Positions 35,562 to 44,322 of a stretch of DNA of 64,000 bases are shown here, piece by piece. How positions within the stretch are numbered: the first letter of the stretch is position 1; each line of letters begins with the position of its first letter. Below the pieces are notes generated by a model, which saw nothing but the letters and a program-made list of their open reading frames with translations, did no database searches and was not told the DNA's origin. The position numbers and the translations under genes were made by a program. The DNA is from Streptomyces misionensis (lineage in GTDB: Bacteria > Actinomycetota > Actinomycetes > Streptomycetales > Streptomycetaceae): NCBI RefSeq assembly GCF_900104815.1, contig NZ_FNTD01000004.1, positions 5,658,501 through 5,722,500 on the forward strand. Reading direction: 5' to 3'.

Positions 35562-35590
35562 TTGACACCGGGATTGGTCTGGACCAAATT
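35562..35590 (+). promoter_or_regulatory. Chitinase promoter with DasR-type dre element
   Basis: TTGACA at 35562-35567 is a perfect -35; CAAATT at 35585-35590 (17-base spacing) can serve as -10. In the spacer and touching the -10, TGGTCTGGACCA (35575-35586) matches the dre core TGGTCTAGACCA at 11 of 12 bases. DasR, the GntR-family GlcNAc-6P-responsive repressor, would block this promoter. Confidence 0.72.
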
Positions 35591-35634
35591 GAGTGCCGCT
35601 CCACCCTCCAACTCCCCCCTGCCCGGAGGCATTC

Positions 35635-37449
35635 GTGGACCGCACCAGACCCCTGCTCGCCCTCCTCACCGCGACGGCGCTGGCCGTGCCCGGCCTCACC
35701 GCGCTCTCGTCGGCCGCCCACGCCGCCGACGCGGACGTGGTCCAGAACGGCGGCTTCGAGTCCGGCCTGACCGGCTGGACCTGCTCGGCCGGAACGATCG
35801 TCAACTCGCCCGTGCACAGCGGAAGTTCCGCGCTCCAGGCCACACCGGCGGGCAGCGACAACGCCCAGTGCGCCCAGACGGTGACCGTCCAGCCGAACGC
35901 GCAGTACACGCTGTCCGGTTACGTCCGCGGCTCCTACGTCTACCTCGGCGCGAGCGGCACCGGCACCACCGACGTCTCCGCCTGGACGCAGTCGGCACCC
36001 GACTGGCAGAAGCTGGCCACCACCTTCACCACCGGCCCCTCCACCACCAAGGTGACTCTCTATACCCACGGTTGGTACGGCACCGGCGCCTACAACGCCG
36101 ACGACATCTCGCTCGTCGGCCCCGGCGGCAGCGGCACCACACAGCCCCCCGCCGTGCCCGGCGGGCTGACCGCGTCCTCCGTCACCGCCTCCTCCGTCGC
36201 CCTGTCCTGGTCGGCGGTGCCCGGCGCCACCGGATACGCCGTCTACCGCGACGGGGTCAAGGTCCAGACGGCGAACGGGACTTCGGCGACCGTCACCGGC
36301 CTCACCGCCTCGACCGCGTACAGCTTCCAGGTCACGGCCGTCAACGCCGCGGGGGAGTCCGCGAAGTCGGCCGCGGTCACGGTGACGACGCCCGCGGGCG
36401 GCTCGGGCGGCGGGCCGGGCGGCGGTTCGGCCGGCCTCCCGGCGCACGCCCTGGTCGGCTACCTCCACGCCAGCTTCGCCAACGGGTCCGGCTACACCCG
36501 GCTCGCGGACGTCCCCGACAGCTGGGACGTCATCGACCTGGCCTTCGCCGAGCCGACCTCGGCGACCTCCGGGGACGTCGAGTTCAAGCGCTGCCCGGTC
36601 ACCGACTGCCCCAACGCCGAGAGCGACGCCGACTTCAAGGCGGCCGTCAAGGCCAAGCAGGCGGCCGGCAAGAAGGTGCTGATCTCCATCGGCGGCCAGA
36701 ACGGCCAGGTGCAGCTGACCACCACGGCGGCCCGGGACGCCTTCGTCTCCTCCGTCTCGAAGATCATCGACACCTACGGGCTGGACGGCCTCGACATCGA
36801 CTTCGAGGGCCACTCGCTGTCCCTGGACACGAACGACACGGACTTCAAAAACCCCACCACGCCCGTGATCGTCAACCTCATCTCCGCGCTGAAGACCCTG
36901 AAGGCCAGGTACGGCTCCTCGTTCGTGCTGACCATGGCGCCGGAGACCTTCTTCGTGCAGAACGGCTACCAGTACTACGGCACCGGCAAGTGGGGCGGCC
37001 AGGACCCGCGCTGCGGCGCCTACCTCCCGGTGATCTACGCCCTGCGCGACGACCTCACCCTGCTGCACGTCCAGGACTACAACTCCGGCCCGATCATGGG
37101 CCTGGACAACCAGTACCACTCCATGGGCGGCGCCGACTTCCACATCGCCATGACCGACATGCTGCTCACCGGCTTCCCGGTGGCCGGCGACCCGAACAAC
37201 GTCTTCCCGCCGCTGCGCCCCGACCAGGTGGCGATCGGCATGCCGGCCTCCACCAACGCGGGCAACGGCTACGTGGCCCCCGCCGAGGTCACCAAGACCC
37301 TGGACTGCCTGACCAGGAAGACCAACTGCGGCTCGTACCCCACCCATGGCACCTGGCCGGGCCTGCGCGGCCTGATGACCTGGTCGATCAACTGGGACCG
37401 CTACTCGAACTGGGAGTTCCAGAAGACGTTCGACGGCTACTTCGGCTGA
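35635..37449 (+). CDS. Secreted GH18 chitinase with CBM and FnIII domains
   Basis: 604 residues. A signal peptide runs to about residue 31 (ends AAHA|ADAD); then a CBM4/16-like carbohydrate-binding module (VVQNGGFESGLTGWTCSAG, ~35-165), a fibronectin III domain (~172-260), a Gly/Ser linker and a GH18 barrel from ALVGYLHASF. KKVLISIGGQ and DGLDIDFE are the family motifs, the last E being the catalytic acid. It cleaves chitin outside the cell. GTG 35635 is preceded by GGAGG. The DasR-like site explains likely GlcNAc control. Its last 62 bases overlap the PAP2 gene. Confidence 0.9.
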   Translation: MDRTRPLLALLTATALAVPGLTALSSAAHAADADVVQNGGFESGLTGWTCSAGTIVNSPVHSGSSALQATPAGSDNAQCAQTVTVQPNAQYTLSGYVRGSYVYLGASGTGTTDVSAWTQSAPDWQKLATTFTTGPSTTKVTLYTHGWYGTGAYNADDISLVGPGGSGTTQPPAVPGGLTASSVTASSVALSWSAVPGATGYAVYRDGVKVQTANGTSATVTGLTASTAYSFQVTAVNAAGESAKSAAVTVTTPAGGSGGGPGGGSAGLPAHALVGYLHASFANGSGYTRLADVPDSWDVIDLAFAEPTSATSGDVEFKRCPVTDCPNAESDADFKAAVKAKQAAGKKVLISIGGQNGQVQLTTTAARDAFVSSVSKIIDTYGLDGLDIDFEGHSLSLDTNDTDFKNPTTPVIVNLISALKTLKARYGSSFVLTMAPETFFVQNGYQYYGTGKWGGQDPRCGAYLPVIYALRDDLTLLHVQDYNSGPIMGLDNQYHSMGGADFHIAMTDMLLTGFPVAGDPNNVFPPLRPDQVAIGMPASTNAGNGYVAPAEVTKTLDCLTRKTNCGSYPTHGTWPGLRGLMTWSINWDRYSNWEFQKTFDGYFG

Positions 37450-38053
37450 CCCCGGGCACCGCGGCGAGCGCGGTCAGCAGGACCGCGCTCAGGCACCAGC
37501 TCGCCAGCACGTCCAGCGGCCAGTGGTAGCCGTGGCGGACGAGGCCGTAGCCGACGCCGAGGACGAGGGCCGCGCAGAGCGCGAGCACGGTCCGGCGGGC
37601 GGCGCGGGAGCGGAGCCAGGACAGCAGCAGGAGGGTCGCCGAACCGTAGGCGACGGTCGCCGTCGCCGTGTGCCCGGAGGGGTAGTAGCCGACGGCCGGG
37701 GGCACCACGGGGGTCCCCGGCCGTGCGGCCCAGTCCTTCAGCGGGACCACCAGCGCGGGGAGCACCGCCATCAAGGCGGCGGCCGCGGCCGGCGGCAGCC
37801 ACCAGCGGGGGTGCCCGGCGCCGCGGCCGCGCCACAGGGCGTGTCCGACGGCGACGGCGAGGACCGGCACGGCGACCTGGACGTTGCCGAGGTCGGAGAG
37901 GAACGCGGAGAACCCGTCCGGATGGACCAGGGCCCGGCTGAGCCGGGCGTCCGCGCGCAGCAGCGGGCCGTGCGTGACGACCTGCCAGGTGATCAGGGCG
38001 AAGAGGACGGCCGGGACACCGAGGAGCAGAGAGCGGCGGACTGGGTTCGACAC
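37388..38053 (-). CDS. PAP2-family membrane phosphatase
   Basis: 221 residues, about five to six helices. All three PAP2 motifs are present: KDWAARPGTP, YYPSGHTATA (catalytic His), and VRHGYHWPLDVLAS. Substrates are lipid phosphates such as undecaprenyl or phosphatidate phosphates. The C-terminus is Ser-rich and lies within the 62-base overlap with the chitinase gene. The start ATG 38053 has TCGAACCC upstream and no clear ribosome binding site. Confidence 0.82.
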   Translation of the reverse strand: MSNPVRRSLLLGVPAVLFALITWQVVTHGPLLRADARLSRALVHPDGFSAFLSDLGNVQVAVPVLAVAVGHALWRGRGAGHPRWWLPPAAAAALMAVLPALVVPLKDWAARPGTPVVPPAVGYYPSGHTATATVAYGSATLLLLSWLRSRAARRTVLALCAALVLGVGYGLVRHGYHWPLDVLASWCLSAVLLTALAAVPGVSRSSRRTSSGTPSSSSGPS

Positions 38054-38461
38054 GGGGCCCAGCTTGGCAGGCGGGCGCGGCGCGACAGGGGGCGGGGGCG
38101 CACCGGCGGGGAGCGGGGCCGGCCGGGAGGAGGAGGTCGGCCGCCCCGGAACAGGGGGGGGTGGTCACGGGGCGGCCGTCCGGACCGGAACGTCGCGCGC
38201 CCCGGGGGGTTTGGGGCGGCGACCGTCCGATCGGTGAGGAGATCCCGGCGTCAGGCGCCGGTTGTGTGCGCGAAGGCACGACCAGGTCGAAGCTGGGGAG
38301 GCCCCGGCCTGAAGTCGCCCACGGTCCCCCGTGGACGGGGTGCATCTCTCATCTGGGTAGAACCTACGGCAGGCCGCGGCGCTTGGGCAGACGGATTTCC
38401 GTCCCGTCATCCACCTCGCACACCTTCTTCACACGGCCTGCCGCAGCCGGAACTCGCCGCC
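38054..38461. other. 408-base gap with candidate structured RNA
   Basis: No gene found. A possible three-way junction: outer stem 38251-38261 with 38304-38312, hairpin GTGC/GCAC at 38266-38279, hairpin CCAG/CTGG at 38282-38296. Then CCACGG/CCGTGG at 38319-38334, and a perfect CGGCAGGCCG (38367-38376)/CGGCCTGCCG (38434-38443) pair around a small ACGG-ATTT-CCGT hairpin. The last could end gabT transcripts. The strand is undetermined. Confidence 0.35.
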
Positions 38462-39796
38462 TCAGATGCGGGCCAGGGCCTGCTCGACGACGTCGAGGCC
38501 CTCGTTGAGCAGGTCCTCGCCGATGACCAGCGGGGGCAGGAAGCGGACCACGTTGCCGTAGGTGCCGCAGGTGAGCACCAGCACGCCCTCCGCGTGGCAG
38601 GCCTTGGCCAGCGCCGCGGTGGCCTCCGGGTTCGGCTCCTTGGTGGTGCGGTCCTTGACCAGCTCGATGGCGATCATCGCGCCGCGGCCGCGCACGTCGC
38701 CGATGACGTCGAACTTCTCGGCCATGGCGGCGAGGCGACTCTTCATGATCTCCTCGATGCGCTTGGCCTTGCCGTTGAGGTCGAGCTCCTTCATGGTCTC
38801 GATGGCGCCGAGCGCACCGGCGCAGGCCACGGGGTTGCCGCCGTACGTGCCGCCGAGGCCGCCGGCGTGTGCGGCGTCCATGATCTCGGCGCGGCCGGTC
38901 ACGGCGGCGAGCGGCAGACCGCCGGCGATGCCCTTGGCGGTGGTGATCAGGTCCGGGACGATGCCCTCGTCCTCACAGGCGAACCACTGCCCGGTCCGGC
39001 AGAAACCGGACTGGATCTCGTCGGCGACGAACACGATGCCGTTGTCGGCGGCGAACTGGCGGATGGCGGGCAGGAAGCCCTTGGCCGGCTCGATGAAGCC
39101 GCCCTCGCCGAGCACCGGCTCGATGATGATCGCGGCCACGTTGTCCGGGCCGACCTGCTTGGTGATCTGGTCGATGGCCTGCTTGGCGGCCTCGGGGCCG
39201 GCGTTCTCCGCACCGGTCGGCCAGCGGTAGCCGTAGGCGACCGGGACGCGGTACACCTCGGGCGCGAACGGGCCGAAGCCGTGCTTGTACGGCATGTTCT
39301 TCGCCGTCAGCGCCATGGTGAGGTTGGTGCGTCCGTGGTACCCGTGGTCGAACACCACGACGGCCTGCCGCTTGGTGTACGCACGCGCGATCTTGACGGC
39401 GTTCTCGACGGCCTCGGCGCCGGAGTTGAACAGCGCGGACTTCTTGGCGTGGTCACCCGGGGTGAGCTCGGCCAGCGCCTCGGCGACGGCGACGTAGCCC
39501 TCGTAGGGGGTGACCATGAAACAGGTGTGGGTGAAGTCCGCCAGCTGGGCGGAGGCGCGGCGCACGACGGCCTCGGCGGAGGCGCCGACGCTGGTCACGG
39601 CGATACCGGAGCCGAAGTCGATCAGGCTGTTGCCGTCCACGTCCTCGATGACACCGCCGCCGGCGCGCGTGACGAACACCGGCAGCGTGGAGCCCACGCC
39701 CTGGGCGACCACGGCGGTACGGCGGGCCTGCAGCTCCTGCGACTTCGGGCCGGGGATGGCGGTGACGACGCGGCGCTCCTGCGGAAGTGCGGTCAT
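38462..39796 (-). CDS. gabT: 4-aminobutyrate--2-oxoglutarate aminotransferase
   Basis: 444 residues, class III PLP enzyme. SALFNSGAEAVENAVKIAR binds the cofactor phosphate, DEIQSGFCRTGQ holds the Asp, and K288 in TTAKGIAGG is the Schiff-base lysine. It converts GABA plus 2-oxoglutarate to succinate semialdehyde plus glutamate, the next step after both aldehyde dehydrogenases in this window. ATG 39796 is preceded by AGGAGCCCC. It diverges from the VirD4-like gene; the 246-base gap between them has a TGTCC-GCGGT-GGACA repeat. Confidence 0.9.
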   Translation of the reverse strand: MTALPQERRVVTAIPGPKSQELQARRTAVVAQGVGSTLPVFVTRAGGGVIEDVDGNSLIDFGSGIAVTSVGASAEAVVRRASAQLADFTHTCFMVTPYEGYVAVAEALAELTPGDHAKKSALFNSGAEAVENAVKIARAYTKRQAVVVFDHGYHGRTNLTMALTAKNMPYKHGFGPFAPEVYRVPVAYGYRWPTGAENAGPEAAKQAIDQITKQVGPDNVAAIIIEPVLGEGGFIEPAKGFLPAIRQFAADNGIVFVADEIQSGFCRTGQWFACEDEGIVPDLITTAKGIAGGLPLAAVTGRAEIMDAAHAGGLGGTYGGNPVACAGALGAIETMKELDLNGKAKRIEEIMKSRLAAMAEKFDVIGDVRGRGAMIAIELVKDRTTKEPNPEATAALAKACHAEGVLVLTCGTYGNVVRFLPPLVIGEDLLNEGLDVVEQALARI

Positions 39797-40043
39797 GCGG
39801 GGCTCCTGGGGGTATTACGGACGCTTGCCTTCTTTTCGCAGGCTAGGACGGGTACGGGGCCCTGGGCATGCTCCATGTGGGCGTTGTCCCGCCCCGCCCT
39901 TGTCCGCGGTGGACATAGCGAGCGTATGACCCCACGGGACCTGCCGTCCGCGCCGACGGCCGTGTATGCGGTGAACTCCCCTTCCCGGGGCACTACATTG
40001 CTCGCTGACGGTGCACGGAGCGGCTGGTCAGGGGGCAGGGCGG
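39797..40043. promoter_or_regulatory. Divergent promoter region gabT / VirD4-like, with inverted repeat
   Basis: TTGTCC (39900-39905) and TATGAC (39925-39930, 19-base spacing) could be a plus-strand promoter. TGTCC-GCGGT-GGACA at 39901-39915 is an inverted repeat overlapping the -35, a candidate operator. No gene fits in this gap. Confidence 0.4.
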
Positions 40044-42482
40044 ATGCAGAACGAGGGAAAGCGGAACACACGCGAGAGCGGTACGGGGCCGGTACCGCAT
40101 CCGTCACCGCCGATGGAGACGGGCGTGCCGCCGCTGCCGACGCAGGCGCCGGCCGTGCCACCGCCTCCTGCGGCGGCCCCGCGCGTACCGTCCGTCGACC
40201 ACGCCCCGCCGTCCGCGCACCCCCGCTCCCCGGTCGCCGACTGGCTCGACGAGCCGCGGCCGGACGCCGAGCCGGGCATCTGGCGCCAGGGCTACCGCCG
40301 ACCCAAGAGCCCGCGCCAGGAACAGCGCCTGGCCCCCGTCACCATCGTCGGCTTCTTCGTTCCCCTGGCGGCGGGGCTGCTCGTGTGGTCGCTGTGGCGG
40401 CACGGCAGCATCCCCTACCAGTGGGCCGTCCTGAAGCTGCTCACCCCCGACGGCTGGTGGTGGGCAGGAACCACGTCGCCCAAGGGATACCAGGGCGCCG
40501 AGGCCATCACGGTCGCCAACGGCGTGTTCTTCGCGATCCTCGTCTTCGCCATGGCTCGCCTGGGCAGTTGGCGCGACATCGTCCGGCACGTCATCACCCG
40601 TCGCCCACAGCCCATGCGCGCCCTCATCGCGGCCCTGGGCGCGCTCGTCGCGCTCGCCTTCGTGTTCCCGAAGGCATTCGGCCTGGGCTGGGACGCGTTG
40701 CCCGTCCAAGATCCAGCGTTCTCCCTCATCGTCCTCGTCACGGGCAGCTACACCATCTTCGGTTCGGTGGCCTTCACCGACGGTCTCTACGCGCTGATCA
40801 CCCTGCTGGTGCTGTGGCCCTTCGCCCGGATCGGCGGTTGGTGGCCGTACGCGAAGGAGTTGCTCGCCGCACGTGAGCGGGCGAAGACCGCCGGACCCGC
40901 GCTGCCGGCCGTCGAACGGCGGCCCTCGCACTGGCCGGAACTGCGGGAGGCGGGCCAGCACCAAGCGGCCGACCTGCTCACCGCCGAGGTGTACGCCGGC
41001 CGGATGAACGACGTGGACTGCTCCAGGATCGGCCATATGTGGACCGCGGCCCGGGCACGCGCCCGGCTGTCGGCGTTCACCGACACGGTGCTGCGCGAGG
41101 GCGCCGCCGCCTGGATCCATCCCTCCGGCGCCCGCGATCTGCCGGACCGGACCGCCCGGCACGACCTGCTCGCCGGCCAGGTGCGCCTCGGCCGGTGGGT
41201 CGCGGGCGAGCGCACTCCGGTCGCCTATGCCGGTGCCGGCGCCGCGCTCGCACCGGACACCCTGGGCACCTCGCTGCTGGCTGTCGGGCCCTCGGGCTCA
41301 GGCAAGACCCGCCATCTGATCCGGCCCGTCGTCGAGTCGCTCGGCCTCCAGGCACTCGCCGGACAGTGCACCGTCGTCGCCGTCTGCGCGGCCGGCACCT
41401 CGCTCGGCCCCGACTCCGCCTTCGACGTCGTCGTACGCCTCGGCGACCCCGCTTCGCTGTACGACCTCGACCCGTACGCGGAATCCGGCGACCCGGACGA
41501 GGCGGCCGCCTTCCTCGCGGAGGGGCTGGTCGGCGACCTGGAGGCGGTGAGCGGACAGCGGGCCGGCACCGCACTGGCCCAGCTCCTCGGGCCGTACCGA
41601 GCGGTGTACGGACGCTTCCCGACCCTGCCCGAACTGAGGGAACTCCTGGAGGGCGATCCGTCGGCCCTGGGCGCGCTGCGGGCAGGGCTCGCGGGGGACG
41701 AGCACACGGTGATGCGCCGCGAACTCGAGGCACGCGTCCGCCAGACGGGCAGCCCGGGTGACCCCGGCCCGGTCCTGGCCGACCGGCTCGCGGTGCTGGA
41801 CCGGCCGGCGTTCGCCCGGTTCTTCGGCGCGGAAGGAGGGGAGGCCCGGCCGTTCTCGCTGCGCGCCGTCGCCCACCATCCGCTGCGGGTCCGCATCGAC
41901 CTGCCCGATCGGGGACACGAGGAGGTGTCCCGGATCGTCACCAGGCTGCTGCTCGCGCAGTTCGGCGTCGTCGCGACGGCGGGCGAGCGAGCGCACTTCG
42001 CCTGCCTCGTCCTGGACGACGCCACCGGCGCGGTGACGGCCGAGTCCGTGCGGCGCATCCAGCGCCTGCGCTCCCGCAACGCGGGCGTGGTGCTCGCCCT
42101 GCGCACCGTCGGGGACGTCCCCGAGGCGCTGCACGGACCGCTGTACGCCGCCGTCGGCTGCCGCATGGCCTTCGCGGGGGTCACCACGTGGGACGGCAGC
42201 AGGTTCGCGGACGCCTGGGGCACCCAGTGGGTGGAGACCCGGGACGTGGCCCGGCACACCGTGTTCGCGGACCAGCCGATGACCCGCGCGATCCACGCCC
42301 TGCGCAAGCTGATCACGGGTAAGGCGGTGACGACCGAGGCCGTCACCGTCCGCCAAGTCGAACGCGAGCGCTGGTCCGCGTCCGAGTTGGCGCACGGGGT
42401 GCCGGCCGGGCACGCGGTGTTGTCGTTGAGCAGTGTGCGGGGGGAGCACGCGCCGCCGTTGCTGGTGGATCTGCGGGGCTGA
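40044..42482 (+). CDS. VirD4/TraD-like ATP-binding membrane protein
   Basis: 812 residues. The first ~75 are Pro-rich; two or three helices follow (VTIVGFFVPLAAGLLVWSL; AEAITVANGVFFAILVFAMA; ALIAALGALVALAFVF). Walker A is VGPSGSGKT near residue 418 and a Walker B-like strand is HFACLVLDDAT near residue 655, with a helical insert between as in type IV coupling proteins. No relaxase, TraB or other conjugation gene is nearby. It is a chromosomal singleton whose partner is unknown; a role in DNA or protein transfer across the membrane is only suggested by fold. ATG 40044 is preceded by CAGGGGGCAGGG. Confidence 0.72.
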   Translation: MQNEGKRNTRESGTGPVPHPSPPMETGVPPLPTQAPAVPPPPAAAPRVPSVDHAPPSAHPRSPVADWLDEPRPDAEPGIWRQGYRRPKSPRQEQRLAPVTIVGFFVPLAAGLLVWSLWRHGSIPYQWAVLKLLTPDGWWWAGTTSPKGYQGAEAITVANGVFFAILVFAMARLGSWRDIVRHVITRRPQPMRALIAALGALVALAFVFPKAFGLGWDALPVQDPAFSLIVLVTGSYTIFGSVAFTDGLYALITLLVLWPFARIGGWWPYAKELLAARERAKTAGPALPAVERRPSHWPELREAGQHQAADLLTAEVYAGRMNDVDCSRIGHMWTAARARARLSAFTDTVLREGAAAWIHPSGARDLPDRTARHDLLAGQVRLGRWVAGERTPVAYAGAGAALAPDTLGTSLLAVGPSGSGKTRHLIRPVVESLGLQALAGQCTVVAVCAAGTSLGPDSAFDVVVRLGDPASLYDLDPYAESGDPDEAAAFLAEGLVGDLEAVSGQRAGTALAQLLGPYRAVYGRFPTLPELRELLEGDPSALGALRAGLAGDEHTVMRRELEARVRQTGSPGDPGPVLADRLAVLDRPAFARFFGAEGGEARPFSLRAVAHHPLRVRIDLPDRGHEEVSRIVTRLLLAQFGVVATAGERAHFACLVLDDATGAVTAESVRRIQRLRSRNAGVVLALRTVGDVPEALHGPLYAAVGCRMAFAGVTTWDGSRFADAWGTQWVETRDVARHTVFADQPMTRAIHALRKLITGKAVTTEAVTVRQVERERWSASELAHGVPAGHAVLSLSSVRGEHAPPLLVDLRG

Positions 42483-42578
42483 GGGCCAGCGGGCGATCGT
42501 ACGGTGAGGCAGAATCGGCGTAGGCCGTTCATACGCGGCGGCCAAGATTCAGCACTCCGCCACCACCGTGAAGGCCCC

Positions 42579-44171
42579 ATGCCCCCGACCCTCGCCTCGC
42601 TCGTCCACCACTCGGCGCTGAAGCTGACCGTGCGCGCCGGCGAGGACCGCCTCGACGTGCCCGTGCGCTGGGCACACGTCAGCGAGCTGGCCGACCCCGT
42701 GCCGTACATGGAGGGCGGCGAGCTGCTGCTGATCACCGCGCTCAAGCTGGACGCGGAGGACCCCGAGGCCATGCGCCGGTACGTGCGGCGGCTGGCCGGC
42801 GCGGGCGTGGTCGGGCTGGGGTTCGCCGTCGGGGTCAACTACGAGGAGATCCCCGAGGCACTCGTCACCGCCTGCGCGCAGGAGCCGCTGCCGCTCCTGG
42901 AGGTGCCCCGCCGCACCCCCTTCCTCGCCATCAGCAAGGCCGTCTCCGCCGCCATCGCCGCCGACCAGTACCGCGCGGTCACCGCGGGCTTCGCCGCCCA
43001 GCGCGAGCTGACCAAGCAGGCCCTGAACGCCGGCCCCGAGGGCCTGCTCGCCGCGCTCGCCGCGCAGGTCGACGGGTGGGCGGCGCTGTACGACGCCTCG
43101 GGCACCGTCGTCGCCGCGGCCCCCGAGTGGGCCGGCCGGCGCGCCGCCCGGCTCACCGGGGAGGTGGAACGGCTCCGCGAGCGGCCCGCCCCCGCCTCCT
43201 CCGTGGTCGGCGGCCCCGAACACGAGGACCGGGTCGAGCTCCACTCCCTGGGCACCGGCCGCCGCCCGCGCGCCGCGCTCGCCGTGGGCACCGCCGCCGC
43301 CCTCGGCACCGCCGAGCGGTACGCCGTGCACTCCGCCATCGCCCTGCTCACCCTCACCACCGAGCGCTCCCGCTCCCTGCACGCCGCCGAACAGCGCGTC
43401 GGCACCGCCGTGCTGCGCATGCTGCTCGCCGGGGAGCCCGACCACGCCCGCGCCGTCGCCGGGGACCTGTACGGCGGGCTGCTGGACGCGCCGTTCCGGA
43501 TGATCGTCGCGGAGTCGGTGCCCGGGCCTCGCGGCACGGCGGGAGGCGGCGACCGGCTCGGCGTCCTCGCGGAGACCGTGGAGGCGGCCGCCGCGCGCTC
43601 CGGCGAGGCGGTCCTGGTCGTGCCCGAGGGGGAGCGGCTGGTGGCGCTGGCCGCCGACGGCGGCGCCGCGGTGGCCGCCTGCACCGACTGGGCGGCGGAA
43701 CTGGAGGCGGCCCGCGCGCTGCCCGAGCACGCCGCCGCCGACGAGGACGACGTCGTCGTCGGACTGTCCGCGCCGGCCGGTCCGATCGCCGCCGCGGCCG
43801 CCTACAAGCAGGCCGAGCAGTCGCTGTCGGTCGCCCGGCGCCGGGGCCGGGTGCTGGTGGAGCACGAACGGCTGGCCGCCGGCTCGGTGCTGCCGCTGCT
43901 CGCGGACGACGCGGTGAAGGCGTTCGCCGACGGACTGCTGCGCGCGCTGCACGAGCACGACGCCACCGGCCGCGGGGACCTGGTCGCCTCGCTGCGGGCG
44001 TGGCTGTCCCGGCACGGGCAGTGGGACGCGGCCGCCGCCGACCTGGGCGTGCACCGGCACACGCTGCGTTACCGGATGCGCCGGGTCGAGGAGATCCTGG
44101 GGCGTTCGCTGGACGACCCCGACGTCCGCATGGAGCTGTGGCTCGCCCTGAAGACCACTTCCGCGGAGTAG
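42579..44171 (+). CDS. PucR-family transcriptional regulator
   Basis: 530 residues. An N-terminal PucR ligand domain (MPPTLASLVHHSALKLTVRAG, and PYMEGGELLLITALKLD) is followed by a GGDEF-like central domain and a C-terminal helix-turn-helix, LGVHRHTLRYRMRRVEEILG, with DDPDVRMELWLAL. Such regulators include GabR of corynebacteria, which controls GABA use. It sits just before an aldehyde dehydrogenase in the same direction and 2.8 kb from gabT, so succinate-semialdehyde or GABA may be its signal. ATG 42579 has no strong ribosome binding site. Confidence 0.83.
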   Translation: MPPTLASLVHHSALKLTVRAGEDRLDVPVRWAHVSELADPVPYMEGGELLLITALKLDAEDPEAMRRYVRRLAGAGVVGLGFAVGVNYEEIPEALVTACAQEPLPLLEVPRRTPFLAISKAVSAAIAADQYRAVTAGFAAQRELTKQALNAGPEGLLAALAAQVDGWAALYDASGTVVAAAPEWAGRRAARLTGEVERLRERPAPASSVVGGPEHEDRVELHSLGTGRRPRAALAVGTAAALGTAERYAVHSAIALLTLTTERSRSLHAAEQRVGTAVLRMLLAGEPDHARAVAGDLYGGLLDAPFRMIVAESVPGPRGTAGGGDRLGVLAETVEAAAARSGEAVLVVPEGERLVALAADGGAAVAACTDWAAELEAARALPEHAAADEDDVVVGLSAPAGPIAAAAAYKQAEQSLSVARRRGRVLVEHERLAAGSVLPLLADDAVKAFADGLLRALHEHDATGRGDLVASLRAWLSRHGQWDAAAADLGVHRHTLRYRMRRVEEILGRSLDDPDVRMELWLALKTTSAE

Positions 44172-44322
44172 TGGTCCGCCGGACGGCGAGCAGTAGTCCA
44201 TTCAGTAGTACCGGGGCCGCCTACTGCTACGGCACGGACAAGCGACCCCCGGCCCCTGCCGCCCTACCGTGGAGCACGAAAGCCAAGGACGCCCCCAAAC
44301 GCGGAAAGGCCGGGAATCGCAC

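Noticed and set aside
38161..38508. Small plus-strand protein between PAP2 and gabT
   Set aside because: Composition is Arg/Pro/Gly-rich with no start site and it runs into the gabT 3' end; better seen as non-coding.
37523..40876. 1117-codon plus-strand open frame running through gabT and PAP2
   Set aside because: Antisense to gabT and PAP2; no domain and no start site; ends inside the VirD4-like gene in another frame.
40044..42482. Integrative conjugative element suggested by the VirD4-like gene
   Set aside because: No integrase, relaxase, att site or tRNA gene nearby, and flanks are core metabolism.
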